DNA of 64,000 bases from Pseudomonas sp. LBUM920 (GCF_003852315.1 NZ_CP027762.1:4383501-4447500), one strand, 5' to 3'. Positions 17,790 to 28,587 are shown, counted from the first letter of the stretch. The notes: a model not told the origin generated them from the sequence alone. Numbers and translations: made by a program.

Positions 17790-18706
17790 AGGTTTGCAGG
17801 CACCGGCGGTACAACGATCGGTTCGACTTTAGGCGCGACGTACACAGGCGTCGGCAGGCCCATCATTTGCGCCAGCAGGTTACCCAGGCGTGGACGCAGC
17901 TCGCCACGGGCGATGATCATGTCAATCGCGCCGTGCTCCAGCAGGAACTCGCTGCGCTGGAAACCTTCCGGCAGTTTTTCACGAACGGTCTGCTCGATCA
18001 CGCGCGGGCCGGCAAAGCCGATCAGGGCCTTGGGTTCGCCGACAATCACGTCACCCAGCATCGCCAGGCTGGCGGAAACGCCGCCATAGACCGGGTCAGT
18101 CAGCACGGAGATGAACGGAATGCCTTCTTCACGCAGACGCGCCAATACCGCAGAGGTCTTGGCCATTTGCATCAGGGAAATCAGCGCTTCCTGCATGCGC
18201 GCGCCACCGGAGGCGGCGAAGCAGATCATCGGGCAACGGTTTTCCAGCGCGTAGTTGGCGGCACGTACGAAACGCTCACCGACGATGGCACCCATGGAAC
18301 CGCCCATGAAGGAAAACTCAAACGCCGACACCACCACGGGCATGCCCAGCAACTTGCCGCTGACGGAAATCAGCGCGTCCTTTTCACCGGTCTGCTTTTG
18401 CGCGGCGGTGAGGCGATCCTTGTACTTTTTGCCATCGCGGAACTTGAGACGGTCAACCGGCTCCAGGTCAGCGCCCAGCTCGGCACGGCCATCGGCGTCG
18501 AGGAAAATGTCGATGCGGGCGCGGGCGCCGATACGCATGTGGTGGTTGCACTTGGGGCAAACGTCCAGGGTCTTTTCCAGCTCCGGGCGATACAGCACCG
18601 CGTCGCAGGATGGGCACTTGTGCCACAGACCTTCAGGAACCGAGCTTTTCTTCACCTCGGAACGCATGATCGAAGGGATCAGTTTGTCTACTAACCAGTT
18701 GCTCAT
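17786..18706 (-). CDS. accD: Acetyl-CoA carboxylase carboxyltransferase subunit beta
   Basis: A 306-residue subunit that with AccA transfers the carboxyl group from biotin to acetyl-CoA. The N-terminal zinc ribbon is complete (CPSC at about 33-36 and CPKC at about 52-55). The carboxyltransferase core has FMGGSMGAIVGE and the oxyanion segment FAASGGARMQEA. ATG 18706 is preferred because GGAGAAAG lies just before it; a longer in-frame start at 18739 lacks support. The 243-base gap up to trpF holds no gene that I can see. Confidence 0.96.
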   Translation of the reverse strand: MSNWLVDKLIPSIMRSEVKKSSVPEGLWHKCPSCDAVLYRPELEKTLDVCPKCNHHMRIGARARIDIFLDADGRAELGADLEPVDRLKFRDGKKYKDRLTAAQKQTGEKDALISVSGKLLGMPVVVSAFEFSFMGGSMGAIVGERFVRAANYALENRCPMICFAASGGARMQEALISLMQMAKTSAVLARLREEGIPFISVLTDPVYGGVSASLAMLGDVIVGEPKALIGFAGPRVIEQTVREKLPEGFQRSEFLLEHGAIDMIIARGELRPRLGNLLAQMMGLPTPVYVAPKVEPIVVPPVPANL

Positions 18707-18949
18707 GCTTTCTTTCTCCAGTACCGGTGGCTTGAACACAGCCCCGCGTATGCCCTTGAGCTAAATTCATATGTGGCGATGACACAGGCGGGACGGGGTC
18801 AGACGTTCGACCAGCCATTTCCTGCCTGTATCCTCAGCCGTCCAGACAACCCGCAGCGCGGGTTGCCACTACGTTTCCGGGCCTCCCGCAGGCGGCGCCG
18901 ATGCTGTTTTACACAGTGGTAGTTATGGACGGCGGCAGACTGCGAGCCG

Positions 18950-19582
18950 TCACATCACACCATTGCTGTTGCGCACCGCTTGCATGAATGCGCGAATCTT
19001 GTGGTGATCCTTGATGCCCTTGCCCTGTTCCACCCCACCGCTGACGTCCACGGCGTACGGCCGAACCTGCTCGATGGCGGCTCCGACATTCGCGGGGTTG
19101 AGCCCGCCGGCGAGGATAATCGGCTTGCTCAGCCCCTCGGGAATCAGCGTCCAGTCGAATGCTTCGCCCGTACCGCCCGGCACGCCTTCGACATAGGTGT
19201 CCAACAGAATGCCACGAGCGCCAGTATAGGCAGCACACGCGGCGGCGATGTCATCCCCGGCCTTGACGCGCAGCGCCTTGATATACGGGCGTTGGTAGCT
19301 TTCACACTCGTCGGGGCTTTCATCGCCGTGAAACTGCAGCATGTCCAGCTGCACGGCATCCAGGGTTTCGTTGAGCTCGCAGCGGCTGGCGTTGACGAAC
19401 AAGCCGACGGTGGTCACGAACGGCGGTAACGCGGCGATGATTGCACGCGCCTGCAGCACATTCACCGCCCGTGGGCTCTTGGCATAAAACACAAAACCGA
19501 TGGCATCCGCCCCCGCCTCGACTGCCGCCAGCGCGTCTTCTATGCGGGTGATCCCGCAAATCTTGCTGCGAACGGCTGACAT
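18950..19582 (-). CDS. trpF: Phosphoribosylanthranilate isomerase
   Basis: A 210-residue TIM-barrel enzyme of tryptophan synthesis. It begins VRSKICGITR, the conserved Cys strand, and ends with the phosphate-binding motif VDVSGGVEQGKGIKD. LQFHGDE carries the conserved strand-4 residues. Pseudomonas trpF lies apart from the other trp genes, next to truA and accD, as here. Length is normal. Confidence 0.96.
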   Translation of the reverse strand: MSAVRSKICGITRIEDALAAVEAGADAIGFVFYAKSPRAVNVLQARAIIAALPPFVTTVGLFVNASRCELNETLDAVQLDMLQFHGDESPDECESYQRPYIKALRVKAGDDIAAACAAYTGARGILLDTYVEGVPGGTGEAFDWTLIPEGLSKPIILAGGLNPANVGAAIEQVRPYAVDVSGGVEQGKGIKDHHKIRAFMQAVRNSNGVM

Positions 19583-19646
19583 GTCGTAGAAACCTCAGGG
19601 GTTGAACCGAGAAAGTCCCGGATGGTAACAAAAGCTATTCCGGGCG

Positions 19647-20528
19647 TCAGCCGCCAAGTTCGCTGAAACCTGTGAGGAAGTGTGGCCCGATGAAGCGATC
19701 CGGCAATTCGAACTCGTCGCGGTACTCCACGTCCACCAGATACAGGCCAAAGGGATGCGCCGTCACCCCACCTGTGCGGCGGATGCGACTTTCCAACACC
19801 TCTTTGGCCCACTCCACCGGGCGCTCGCCGGTGCCGATGGTCATCAACACGCCTGCAATATTGCGCACCATATGGTGCAGGAAGGCGCCGGCGCGGATAT
19901 CCAGCACGATCATCTTGCCGTGACGGGTCACGCGCAAGTGATGGACTTCCTTGATTGGCGACTTGGCCTGGCACTGGCCGGCACGGAACGCGCTGAAATC
20001 ATGCACACCGACCAAATGCTGCGCGGCTTCGGCCATGCGCTCGGCATCCAGCGGGCGATGGTTCCAGGTGATTTCCTGGTTGAGGTGCGCCGGACGGATC
20101 TGGTCGTTATAGATCACGTAGCGATATCGCCGGGCAATGGCCTTGAAGCGCGCATGAAAATGCGCAGGCATGACCTTGGCCCAAGTGACGCTGACGTCAT
20201 GAGGCAAGTTGATATTGGCGCCCATCACCCACGCTTTCATCGTGCGCTCGGCCTGGGTGTCAAAGTGCACCACCTGGCCACAGGCGTGCACACCGGCGTC
20301 GGTTCGCCCGGCGCACATCAGCGACACCGGCGAGTCGGCGACCTTCGACAAGGCGTTTTCGAGGGTTTCCTGCACCGTCAGCACACCCGAGGCCTGGCGC
20401 TGCCAGCCGCGATAGCGCGAGCCTTTGTATTCCACGCCCAGGGCGATGCGGTTAAAGCCTGCGGCCGCCATTTCGGCGGCCGCGTTATCTAGATTTGCCA
20501 AGAACTGAGAGCCCGATGAATTGCGCAA
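19647..20528 (-). CDS. truA: tRNA pseudouridine(38-40) synthase
   Basis: Makes pseudouridine at positions 38-40 of the tRNA anticodon arm. The catalytic Asp sits in CAGRTDAGVHA, and the C-terminal FLHHMVRNIAGVL segment is typical. The open frame begins with TTG at 20528 (293 residues). An internal ATG at 20471 would give 274 residues and starts closer to the conserved IALGVEYKGSRYRGWQRQ; neither has a strong ribosome site, so the start is uncertain. It is followed 64 bases later by trpF and preceded by a REPIN that separates it from fimV. Confidence 0.95.
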   Translation of the reverse strand: MRNSSGSQFLANLDNAAAEMAAAGFNRIALGVEYKGSRYRGWQRQASGVLTVQETLENALSKVADSPVSLMCAGRTDAGVHACGQVVHFDTQAERTMKAWVMGANINLPHDVSVTWAKVMPAHFHARFKAIARRYRYVIYNDQIRPAHLNQEITWNHRPLDAERMAEAAQHLVGVHDFSAFRAGQCQAKSPIKEVHHLRVTRHGKMIVLDIRAGAFLHHMVRNIAGVLMTIGTGERPVEWAKEVLESRIRRTGGVTAHPFGLYLVDVEYRDEFELPDRFIGPHFLTGFSELGG

Positions 20529-20598
20529 AGGCGGCCATTATAAAGGCGGAGCACGCATGAGGGGCGCTTTTGTTGCGAGGCCACGCACCAAAGCAACT

Positions 20599-20687
20599 GT
20601 GGGAGCGGGCCTGTTCGCGAATGCAACGTGCCAGGCGCTCAATCCGCTAACCGACACGTCACGCTCGCGAGCTAGCCCGCTCCCACA
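20599..20687. repeat. REPIN between fimV and truA
   Basis: GTGGGAGCGGGCCTGTTCGCGA and the inverted arm TCGCGAGCTAGCCCGCTCCCAC, about 89 bp overall. The arms carry two extra mismatches relative to other copies. Confidence 0.85.
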
Positions 20688-20705
20688 TTGGCGTTACACC
20701 CCTGT

Positions 20706-23309
20706 TCAGATTTTGCCGAGCATTTCCTTGGCTTCACCGCGCTGGGCTTCATCGCCCTCAGTCAGCACTTCGGACAGAATGTCGCGCGCGCCGTCGGCAT
20801 CGCCCATGTCGATGTAGGCCTGGGCCAGGTCGAGCTTGGTGGCCACCTCATCGGTGCCAGAGAGGAAATCAAACTCCGGCTCATCAGCGCCCAACGCCGC
20901 ATCTTCGGCGGTAAAGGAAGGCTCGATCGGCGGATGCTCGAGGCTCTGGGACAGGCGATCGAGCTCAGCGTTGACGTCGTCCAGCTCGGATGTGAAGGCA
21001 TCCGGCTTGGCGGCCGGCGGCGCTTGCGGTTCGTCAGCCAGGGACAGGTCAAAGTCTTCCGGCAGGTCGAAATCATCCAGTGCGGCAGGGGTAAGGGTCG
21101 GCGGCTCAACGGCCGGCACATCCTTCATCTGGTCTTCAAGGCCCGAGAGGAAGTCATCGTCCGATTGCGTGGACGACGGCGCGTCCAGCTGCAGGTCCAG
21201 ATCGAAGTCCGACACATCATCCGGCGCGGGCTTGGCTTGCGTCTGGCGCTGCAGGACAGACTCGAAACTCGACTCATCCTTGGGGCTGACCACGGCCGGC
21301 GAAGCGGCTTCCAGATCGTCCAGGCTCAAGTCGAAATCCGTATCGAACGCGTCGGGTTCCGGCGCCGGCGCTGCCGGTTTGTCTTCGAGCAAGTTCTTCA
21401 CGTATTGAGCGTCCAGCGCCGCCGCGGCCACCGCAGCACTGACGCCCGCGGCCAACACGGCCATGGCCGGGAAGCGACTCTTGAGCTGCTCGACCTGGGC
21501 GTGGTTTTCGCCCGTGGCCACCAGTTGACGCTCTTGCGTGACGAAGCCGTCCTTATCGCTTTGCAGACCGTAGACTTCCATCAGCTTCAAGCGCAGGTCA
21601 CTGCGCTTGGGCTCGCGCTTGATCGCCTGCTCCAACACATCGGCGGCTTGATTCAGGTGACCACGGTCGATATGGGATTGGGCTTGTGCGAGCGCATCGC
21701 TGGAATTTTCCGGGGCCACGGCGACGGCCAACGGCGCCAGCACGGAAGCCACGCTCGGCACCACGACAGGCTCGACCACCGGGGCAGGCGCAGGCGCTGC
21801 CGCCAGCTTGACGTTCGGCGGCGGCACTTCCAGGCCTTCGAAGCTGTCCGGTGGCAGGTCGTGATCCACATTCGGCGAAAACTGTGGTTCTTCAGCCAGC
21901 GCCCGCGCCATACGCAGGTGCTTTTCCTCTTCGAGGCGGGCATTGCGGTGACGGGCCCACAGCAGCAGGAGCAACAACACCAGCAAGCCGGCAGCACCGC
22001 CGATGACCCCGAGAACAATCGGGTTGGTCAGCAGATCGTTGAATTTACCTTCGGTGCTGCTGGCAGGCGCGGCATCCGGCTTGATCGGCTCGGGCGTAGC
22101 TACCACGGCAGCCGGCGTCGCATCGGGCGCCGGCGCAGTCGCTGCAGTCGCTGCAGTCGCCGCAGGCTCACCTGGCAGCTGCGCCGGGATGGCTGCCGTC
22201 GTCGGCGCAGTGCCCGGCACTGCCGGGTTACCGCCCTGAGCCTGCAACTTGGCCAGTTGATCGTTTTTCAGTTGAATCAGCTTTTGCAGCTTGTCCAACT
22301 GGCTTTGCAGGTCGGCCGCGCGGCTTTTCAGCTCGGCATTGTCGCGGCGCGTGGTGTCCAGTTCTTCCTGGGTCATCGCCAGCTTGTCGCTCAATGCACG
22401 CCCGTCAGCGGCCCTGCCCTTGGCACCTTTCTTGGCGGACTCGGCCGACACCAGGCTTAAGTTGTCCTTGGCATTGGTGCTCGAGGGCGCATCGCCTGCC
22501 TGGGTGCGCCGAGTGGCGTCCAGTTGCTGCTTGCCGGCGGCCTGATTATTGGCCGTGCGACGGCCCTCGCGCCAGGCGGCATTTTGCGCAGTGACTTCGG
22601 CAATCGCCTCCGGCTGCGGCAGGCTGGTGGCTTGCTGGCGATCCGGAAGACGCAGCACCTGGCCGGTTTTCAGGCGGTTGATATTACCGTCGATAAAGGC
22701 ATCAGGGTTGAGCGCCTGGATCGCCAGCATCGTCTGCTGGACCGACGCGCCGTTGCGGTTCTTCGCGGCAATTTCCCACAAGGTATCGCGAGACGTCGTG
22801 GTGTGCTGCGCAGCTTTGCTGACCGTGGGCGCCGTGCTGGCAGGTGCCGACTGGGTCGGCGCACTCAAGCGCGGTGCAGGTGCGCTGGCGGTCGGTGCCG
22901 GCTGCTCGAACTTGGCCGGGTCGAGCAGCACACTGTAGTCGCGCATCAGGCGGCCGTTGGGCCATTGCACTTGAAGCAGAAACCGTACGTAGGAATCAGG
23001 CAGCGGCTTGCTGGAGGTGACGCGCACCACACTGCGGCCATTGGGGTTGATCACCGGGGTAAACGTCAGGTCATTCAGAAACGCCTGGCGATCCACGCCG
23101 GCGTCCACAAACGCCTGGTCAGACGCCAGGCTCGGGGTGATCTCGGAGGCAGTGAGGCCGCCGACATCGAGCAATTCGATTTCCACCGCCAACGGCTGGT
23201 TCAACTTCGACTTGAGGGTCATCTCCCCAAGCTGCAGCGCCTGCGCCATACCGGAAGACAGCGCCGAGGCGGCCGCTATTGCTAACACCAGTTTGCGAAC
23301 TTGAACCAT
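20706..23309 (-). CDS. fimV: FimV/HubP polar landmark protein
   Basis: An 867-residue protein needed for polar type IV pilus assembly, twitching and c-di-GMP/cAMP signalling at the pole. Visible parts in order: signal peptide ending near AQA (about residue 24), a conserved N-terminal domain to about 135, a LysM peptidoglycan-binding domain at about 168-222 (SRDTLWEIAAKN), a coiled-coil stretch, one membrane span (IGGAAGLLVLLLLLLWARH), an acidic repeat-rich cytoplasmic part and the C-terminal FimV TPR motif (AQAYIDMGDADGARDILSEV). ATG 23309 was chosen because it begins the signal peptide and has AGGATGAGG ahead; upstream codons are not plausible. Confidence 0.95.
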   Translation of the reverse strand: MVQVRKLVLAIAAASALSSGMAQALQLGEMTLKSKLNQPLAVEIELLDVGGLTASEITPSLASDQAFVDAGVDRQAFLNDLTFTPVINPNGRSVVRVTSSKPLPDSYVRFLLQVQWPNGRLMRDYSVLLDPAKFEQPAPTASAPAPRLSAPTQSAPASTAPTVSKAAQHTTTSRDTLWEIAAKNRNGASVQQTMLAIQALNPDAFIDGNINRLKTGQVLRLPDRQQATSLPQPEAIAEVTAQNAAWREGRRTANNQAAGKQQLDATRRTQAGDAPSSTNAKDNLSLVSAESAKKGAKGRAADGRALSDKLAMTQEELDTTRRDNAELKSRAADLQSQLDKLQKLIQLKNDQLAKLQAQGGNPAVPGTAPTTAAIPAQLPGEPAATAATAATAPAPDATPAAVVATPEPIKPDAAPASSTEGKFNDLLTNPIVLGVIGGAAGLLVLLLLLLWARHRNARLEEEKHLRMARALAEEPQFSPNVDHDLPPDSFEGLEVPPPNVKLAAAPAPAPVVEPVVVPSVASVLAPLAVAVAPENSSDALAQAQSHIDRGHLNQAADVLEQAIKREPKRSDLRLKLMEVYGLQSDKDGFVTQERQLVATGENHAQVEQLKSRFPAMAVLAAGVSAAVAAAALDAQYVKNLLEDKPAAPAPEPDAFDTDFDLSLDDLEAASPAVVSPKDESSFESVLQRQTQAKPAPDDVSDFDLDLQLDAPSSTQSDDDFLSGLEDQMKDVPAVEPPTLTPAALDDFDLPEDFDLSLADEPQAPPAAKPDAFTSELDDVNAELDRLSQSLEHPPIEPSFTAEDAALGADEPEFDFLSGTDEVATKLDLAQAYIDMGDADGARDILSEVLTEGDEAQRGEAKEMLGKI

Positions 23310-23470
23310 AGCCTCATCCTTTGTTTGAACACTCCCCGGCCTGCGAGAAGGTTGGTAACCGCTGCCATAAGGCATGGCGAGCCGATAGGTTACCGACGCG
23401 CTTCTGTTTCGCTTGGGGCCAAGCATAGCGCTTGGCTAGAATCAATCTACAAATTGCCGCCAAGTATCTT

Positions 23471-24481
23471 TTACACAAGGCCTTTTATCAACAACTGCGC
23501 CAGCTGCACGGCGTTCAATGCCGCGCCTTTGCGTACGTTATCTGACGTCAGCCACAGATTTAGTTCCGCCGGGTCGTCCACGCCCGCACGCACTCGGCCA
23601 ACGTAGACCACATCCTGGCCGACCGCATCCCCAACGGCCGTGGGGTAGTCGCCCTCTTCCACCAGCTCGATCCCCGGCGCTGCCTCCAGTGCACGGTTGA
23701 CAGCGGCCAGGTCGACCGGCGCGCCCAACTGCAATGACACTGTCAGGCTATCGCCAAAAAACACCGGGGCTTGAACGCAGGTTGCGGAAATCTTTAGCAG
23801 AGGTGTTTCCAGCACCGCACGCAACTCGTGTACGAGGCGTTTCTCCAGGGCTGTATGACCCTGGGCGTCAGGCGTGCCGACTTGCGCCAACAGGTTGAAG
23901 GCCATCTGCCGATCAAAGAACTTCGGCTCCAGCGGGCGCACGTTCAGCAACTCGGCGGTCTGCCGGGCCAGCTCGCTGACGGCCTCGCGGCCCTGGGCCG
24001 AAACGGCCAGGTTGGCAGTGACGCTGACGCGCTGGATCTCCAGCAGGCCGCGCAACGGCGCCAGAACCACCGCCAGGTTGGTGGCCGACGGACTCGGGCT
24101 GCCGAGCTGGAAGGGCTTTTTCAGGCCCTTGAGAATATGCGCGTTGGCTTCCGGCACGACCTGAGGTGCCTGATCGGCCGGCAAGGCGCCGGAGAGGTCG
24201 ATCACCGAGCAACCGGCCGCCGTGGCGCGTGGCGCGAAACTCAGGGTCACCGCCGGGCCTGCCGCGAAGAAGGCCAACTGGGCTTTTTTGAAGTCGAACT
24301 CATCAACTTCCTTGACCCGCACGTTCTTGCCGCGAAACGGCACCGAGGCGCCGGCCGAGTTGCTGCCCGCCAGCAGATACAGGGTGCCTACCGGAAAATC
24401 CAGCTCTTCGAGAATCTGCACCAGGGTTTCACCCACGGTGCCGGTTGCACCGATCACGGCGATTTCAAAGGTCTGGGTCAT
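23471..24481 (-). CDS. Usg-type aspartate-semialdehyde dehydrogenase homolog, likely inactive
   Basis: A 336-residue paralogue of Asd, adjacent to the true asd. The NADP-binding N-terminus IAVIGATGTVGETLVQIL and overall length match the family. Where active Asd enzymes have a catalytic Cys in an N-C-(S/T) context, this protein reads GSPSPSATNLAVVLAPL, so the Cys is absent. The same feature is known for Usg-like proteins, which have no proven dehydrogenase activity. The order asd-usg-fimV-truA is conserved across Pseudomonas, which argues for a retained function. ATG 24481 was chosen; six upstream codons are possible. Confidence 0.85.
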   Translation of the reverse strand: MTQTFEIAVIGATGTVGETLVQILEELDFPVGTLYLLAGSNSAGASVPFRGKNVRVKEVDEFDFKKAQLAFFAAGPAVTLSFAPRATAAGCSVIDLSGALPADQAPQVVPEANAHILKGLKKPFQLGSPSPSATNLAVVLAPLRGLLEIQRVSVTANLAVSAQGREAVSELARQTAELLNVRPLEPKFFDRQMAFNLLAQVGTPDAQGHTALEKRLVHELRAVLETPLLKISATCVQAPVFFGDSLTVSLQLGAPVDLAAVNRALEAAPGIELVEEGDYPTAVGDAVGQDVVYVGRVRAGVDDPAELNLWLTSDNVRKGAALNAVQLAQLLIKGLV

Positions 24482-24576
24482 GGTGGCTGCCTCGGGCATT
24501 GCGGGGGGAGCGGCACTTTACCGGGTGGTGGGGAGTGAGGCAATTGACCTGGGGTTGTTGGCGTGGCTGATGGCCT

Positions 24577-24602
24577 CATCGCCGGCAAGCCAGCTCCCAC
24601 AT
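24577..24602. repeat. Single REP sequence
   Basis: ATCGCCGGCAAGCCAGCTCCCAC is one REP arm; a degenerate inverted arm (GTGAGAGTGGACTTGCCCGC) follows about 30 bases later, so this is a decayed REPIN. Confidence 0.65.
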
Positions 24603-24674
24603 TCAAACGCCTCCCAACGTTGAAATGCGATCGAATGTGAGAGTGGACTTGCCCGCAAAGAGGCCCTGAAGGGC

Positions 24675-24712
24675 AATAAAAAACCCGCGCCTGTCACCAG
24701 AACGCGGGTTTC
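24675..24712 (-). terminator. Terminator of asd
   Basis: Minus strand AAACCCGCG...CGCGGGTTT stem followed by a T-tract, about 18 bases after the asd stop. Confidence 0.85.
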
Positions 24713-24729
24713 TTACTCACCAGCAGCGA

Positions 24730-25842
24730 TCAACGCTCCAGCAAAATCCGCAGCATGCGACGCAGCGGTTCAGCCGCGCCCCACAGCAGTTGGTCGCCGA
24801 CGGTGAACGCGCCCAGGTACTGAGTACCCATGTTCAGCTTGCGCAGACGGCCAACCGGCACATTCAGGGTGCCGGTAACCTTGGTCGGGCTCAGCTCCTG
24901 CATGCTGATGTCGCGGTTGTTCGGCACCAGCTTGACCCACGGGTTGTGCTGGCTGATCAGCCCTTCGATATCGGCGATCGGCACGTCTTTGTTCAGCTTG
25001 ATGGTCAGCGCCTGGCTGTGGCAGCGCATGGCGCCGATGCGCACGCAGATGCCGTCCACCGGGATCGGGTTCTTGAAGCGACCGAGGATCTTGTTGGTCT
25101 CAGCCTGGGCCTTCCACTCTTCGCGGCTCTGGCCGTTCGGCAATTCCTTGTCGATCCACGGGATCAGGCTACCGGCCAAAGGCACGCCGAAGTTTTCGGT
25201 CGGGTAGGCATCGCTGCGCATGGCTTCGGCCACACGACGGTCGATGTCGAGGATCGCGCTGGCAGGGTCAGCCAGTTGATCGGCAACGGCCGCGTGGGTG
25301 GCACCCATTTGCTTGATCAGCTCGCGCATGTTCTGCGCGCCGGCGCCGGAGGCCGCCTGATAGGTCATGGCGCTCATCCACTCGACCAGGCCAGCTTCGA
25401 ACAGGCCACCCAGGCCCATCAGCATCAGGCTGACGGTGCAGTTGCCGCCCACATAGTTCTTGGTGCCAGCATCCAGCTGCTGGTCAATAACCTTGCGGTT
25501 CACCGGGTCGAGGATGATCACGGCGTCGTCCTGCATGCGCAGGCTCGAGGCGGCGTCGATCCAGTAACCTTGCCAGCCGGCTTCGCGCAGCTTGGGGAAG
25601 ACTTCGCTGGTGTAGTCGCCACCCTGGCAGGTCAAAATCACGTCGAGGGTTTTGAGCTCTTCAATGCTGTAGGCGTCTTTGAGCGGAGCAATATCCTTGC
25701 CCACGGACGGCCCTTGGCCACCCACGTTCGACGTGGTGAAAAACACCGGCTCAATAAGATCGAAATCCTGCTCTTCCAGCATCCGCTGCATGAGCACGGA
25801 ACCGACCATACCGCGCCAACCGATCAGACCTACACGTTTCAT
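24730..25842 (-). CDS. asd: Aspartate-semialdehyde dehydrogenase
   Basis: A 370-residue NADPH enzyme that reduces aspartyl phosphate to the semialdehyde, feeding Lys, Thr, Met and diaminopimelate synthesis. The cofactor motif VGLIGWRGMVGSVL is at the start, the catalytic Cys lies in VGGNCTVSLM (about residue 135), and the substrate-binding RCHSQALTIKL is in the C-terminal half. It lies downstream of leuB in the same direction. Confidence 0.97.
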   Translation of the reverse strand: MKRVGLIGWRGMVGSVLMQRMLEEQDFDLIEPVFFTTSNVGGQGPSVGKDIAPLKDAYSIEELKTLDVILTCQGGDYTSEVFPKLREAGWQGYWIDAASSLRMQDDAVIILDPVNRKVIDQQLDAGTKNYVGGNCTVSLMLMGLGGLFEAGLVEWMSAMTYQAASGAGAQNMRELIKQMGATHAAVADQLADPASAILDIDRRVAEAMRSDAYPTENFGVPLAGSLIPWIDKELPNGQSREEWKAQAETNKILGRFKNPIPVDGICVRIGAMRCHSQALTIKLNKDVPIADIEGLISQHNPWVKLVPNNRDISMQELSPTKVTGTLNVPVGRLRKLNMGTQYLGAFTVGDQLLWGAAEPLRRMLRILLER

Positions 25843-25906
25843 CGCAACTACACCTTGTTAAAAAGTGGGCCGCCTTGCAGCAACAACTGCAAGCGGGCCC
25901 GAGAGA

Positions 25907-26989
<1,083 letters not shown>

Positions 26990-27041
26990 GCGTTCCTCAT
27001 TTCATCAAGCGACCCGCCCGTGGGCAGGTCGGGAAAATTAA

Positions 27042-27806
27042 TCAGCGTTCGGCAAAGACCACCAGCACGTCGGTGCTGAAGGTGCCGTCGGCTTGAATCT
27101 CGTAGTAATCGCGTACTTCCTGGCCCATCGCCTGCTGCAACTCAAGGATCGCGGCGCGCAATACCTCTGGGGTGCGCATGCGCTCCACCCACGAGGTGTA
27201 TTCCAGCCGCAGGCGCTGACGGCTGCTTTTGCGTACGTGCAGGCCGGCCTCGCTGAGCTGGCGCATCCATTCGGCGGCGGAGTAATCGCGCACGTGGCTG
27301 GTATCGCGCAGCACTTCGACGGTTTGCAGGTAAGTGTCCAACAGCGGGCTGCCCGGTGACAAGACATCCACGAACGCGGCCACGCCGCCGGGCTTGAGCA
27401 CCCGACGCACTTCACGCAGGGCCAGGCCGAGGTCGCTCCAATGGTGAGCCGAATAGCGGCTGAACACGAAGTCGAACTCGCCATCGGCGAATGGCAGGCG
27501 CTCAGCGGCGCCGTGCACGGTGTGGATGTTGTTCAGGCCACGCTCTTTTGCGGCGGCTGCCACCACGTCGAGCATCTGCTGGGACAGGTCGTAGGCCACC
27601 ACTTCTTTAACCAGCGGCGCAACGTGGAAGCTCACATGCCCGGCACCGCAACCCAGGTCCAGCAGTCGCGCAGCGCCCTGCCCGGCCAGTTCGGCCTGGA
27701 GTAGCGCGAATTCGGTGCCTTGAGCGTGAACTGCGCTGCTCAGGTAGGCCGAGGCCTGTTCGCCAAATTGTTTTTGCACGACTTGGGTGTGGGCGGTGCT
27801 GGTCAT
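27042..27806 (-). CDS. Class I SAM-dependent methyltransferase
   Basis: A 254-residue protein with the Rossmann methyltransferase motif I LLDLGCGAGHVSFH (about residues 47-60), motif II FDFVFSRYSAHHW and motif III LKPGGVAAFVDV. These resemble UbiE/BioC-type enzymes; the substrate is not known. ATG 27806 has an AAGGAAAA site; the longer frame to 27869 runs into a REPIN and is not credible. It sits inside the leucine cluster between leuD and leuB, a conserved Pseudomonas location, although no link to leucine synthesis is visible. Confidence 0.88.
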   Translation of the reverse strand: MTSTAHTQVVQKQFGEQASAYLSSAVHAQGTEFALLQAELAGQGAARLLDLGCGAGHVSFHVAPLVKEVVAYDLSQQMLDVVAAAAKERGLNNIHTVHGAAERLPFADGEFDFVFSRYSAHHWSDLGLALREVRRVLKPGGVAAFVDVLSPGSPLLDTYLQTVEVLRDTSHVRDYSAAEWMRQLSEAGLHVRKSSRQRLRLEYTSWVERMRTPEVLRAAILELQQAMGQEVRDYYEIQADGTFSTDVLVVFAER

Positions 27807-27841
27807 AATGGTTTTCCTTGGGTTTTGTGGTGTTGGTACGG

Positions 27842-27919
27842 GCGCTATCGCAGGCAAGCCAGCTCCCACACTCGACCGTGTTCACAGGTCAGCATGTGGG
27901 AGCGGGCTTGCCCGCGATG
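27842..27919. repeat. REPIN inside the leu cluster
   Basis: Left arm TATCGCAGGCAAGCCAGCTCCCAC and right arm GTGGGAGCGGGCTTGCCCGCGATGG face each other with about 27 bases between, in the gap between leuD and the methyltransferase. The two arms are of different REP subtypes. Confidence 0.85.
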
Positions 27920-27942
27920 GGGCCCGCACGGCCTACCTCAAA

Positions 27943-28587
27943 TCAAGCGTCGCGAAACAACCAGGGCTGGCTCGCCCGGTGCTTGGTTTCAAACGCTGCA
28001 ATCGCGTCGCCGTCCTGCAAGGTCAGGCCGATATCGTCCAGGCCATTGATCAGGCAGTGCTTACGGAACGCATCGACTTCAAAGTGATACACCTTGCCGT
28101 CCGGGCGGGTCACGGTCTGCGCCGCCAGGTCAACGGTCAGTTGGTAGCCGACGTTGGCTTCGACCTGCTTGAACAGCTCGTCCACTTCGGCGTCGCTCAA
28201 GATGATCGGCAGCAAGCCGTTCTTGAAGCTGTTGTTGAAGAAGATGTCGGCGTAGCTCGGCGCGATGATGCTGCGAAAGCCATATTCTTCCAGGGCCCAC
28301 GGCGCGTGTTCACGGCTGGAGCCGCAGCCGAAGTTCTCGCGGGCCAGCAATACGCTGGCGCCTTGGTAACGCTCGGCGTTGAGCACGAAGTCCTTGTTCA
28401 ACGGGCGCTTGGAGTTGTCCTGGTAGGCGTAGCCCACGTCCAGGTAGCGCCACTCATCGAACAGGTTCGGGCCAAAGCCGGTGCGCTTGATCGACTTCAA
28501 GAACTGCTTGGGGATGATCTGGTCGGTGTCGACGTTGGCTCGATCCAAAGGGGCGACAAGGCCAGTGTGTTGAGTAAAAGCACGCAT
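27943..28587 (-). CDS. leuD: 3-isopropylmalate dehydratase small subunit
   Basis: A 214-residue subunit of isopropylmalate isomerase. It contains NVDTDQIIPKQFL near residue 20 and the signature LLARENFGCGSSREHAPWAL, which closes over the substrate. It pairs with LeuC, whose gene ends 10 bases upstream, so the two are co-transcribed. Confidence 0.97.
   Translation of the reverse strand: MRAFTQHTGLVAPLDRANVDTDQIIPKQFLKSIKRTGFGPNLFDEWRYLDVGYAYQDNSKRPLNKDFVLNAERYQGASVLLARENFGCGSSREHAPWALEEYGFRSIIAPSYADIFFNNSFKNGLLPIILSDAEVDELFKQVEANVGYQLTVDLAAQTVTRPDGKVYHFEVDAFRKHCLINGLDDIGLTLQDGDAIAAFETKHRASQPWLFRDA

Noticed and set aside
20688..22460. 590-codon plus-strand frame opposite fimV
   Set aside because: It is the complement of the repetitive, GC-rich fimV gene; its product is Arg/Gln/His-rich with no domain, while the minus strand gives a complete FimV.
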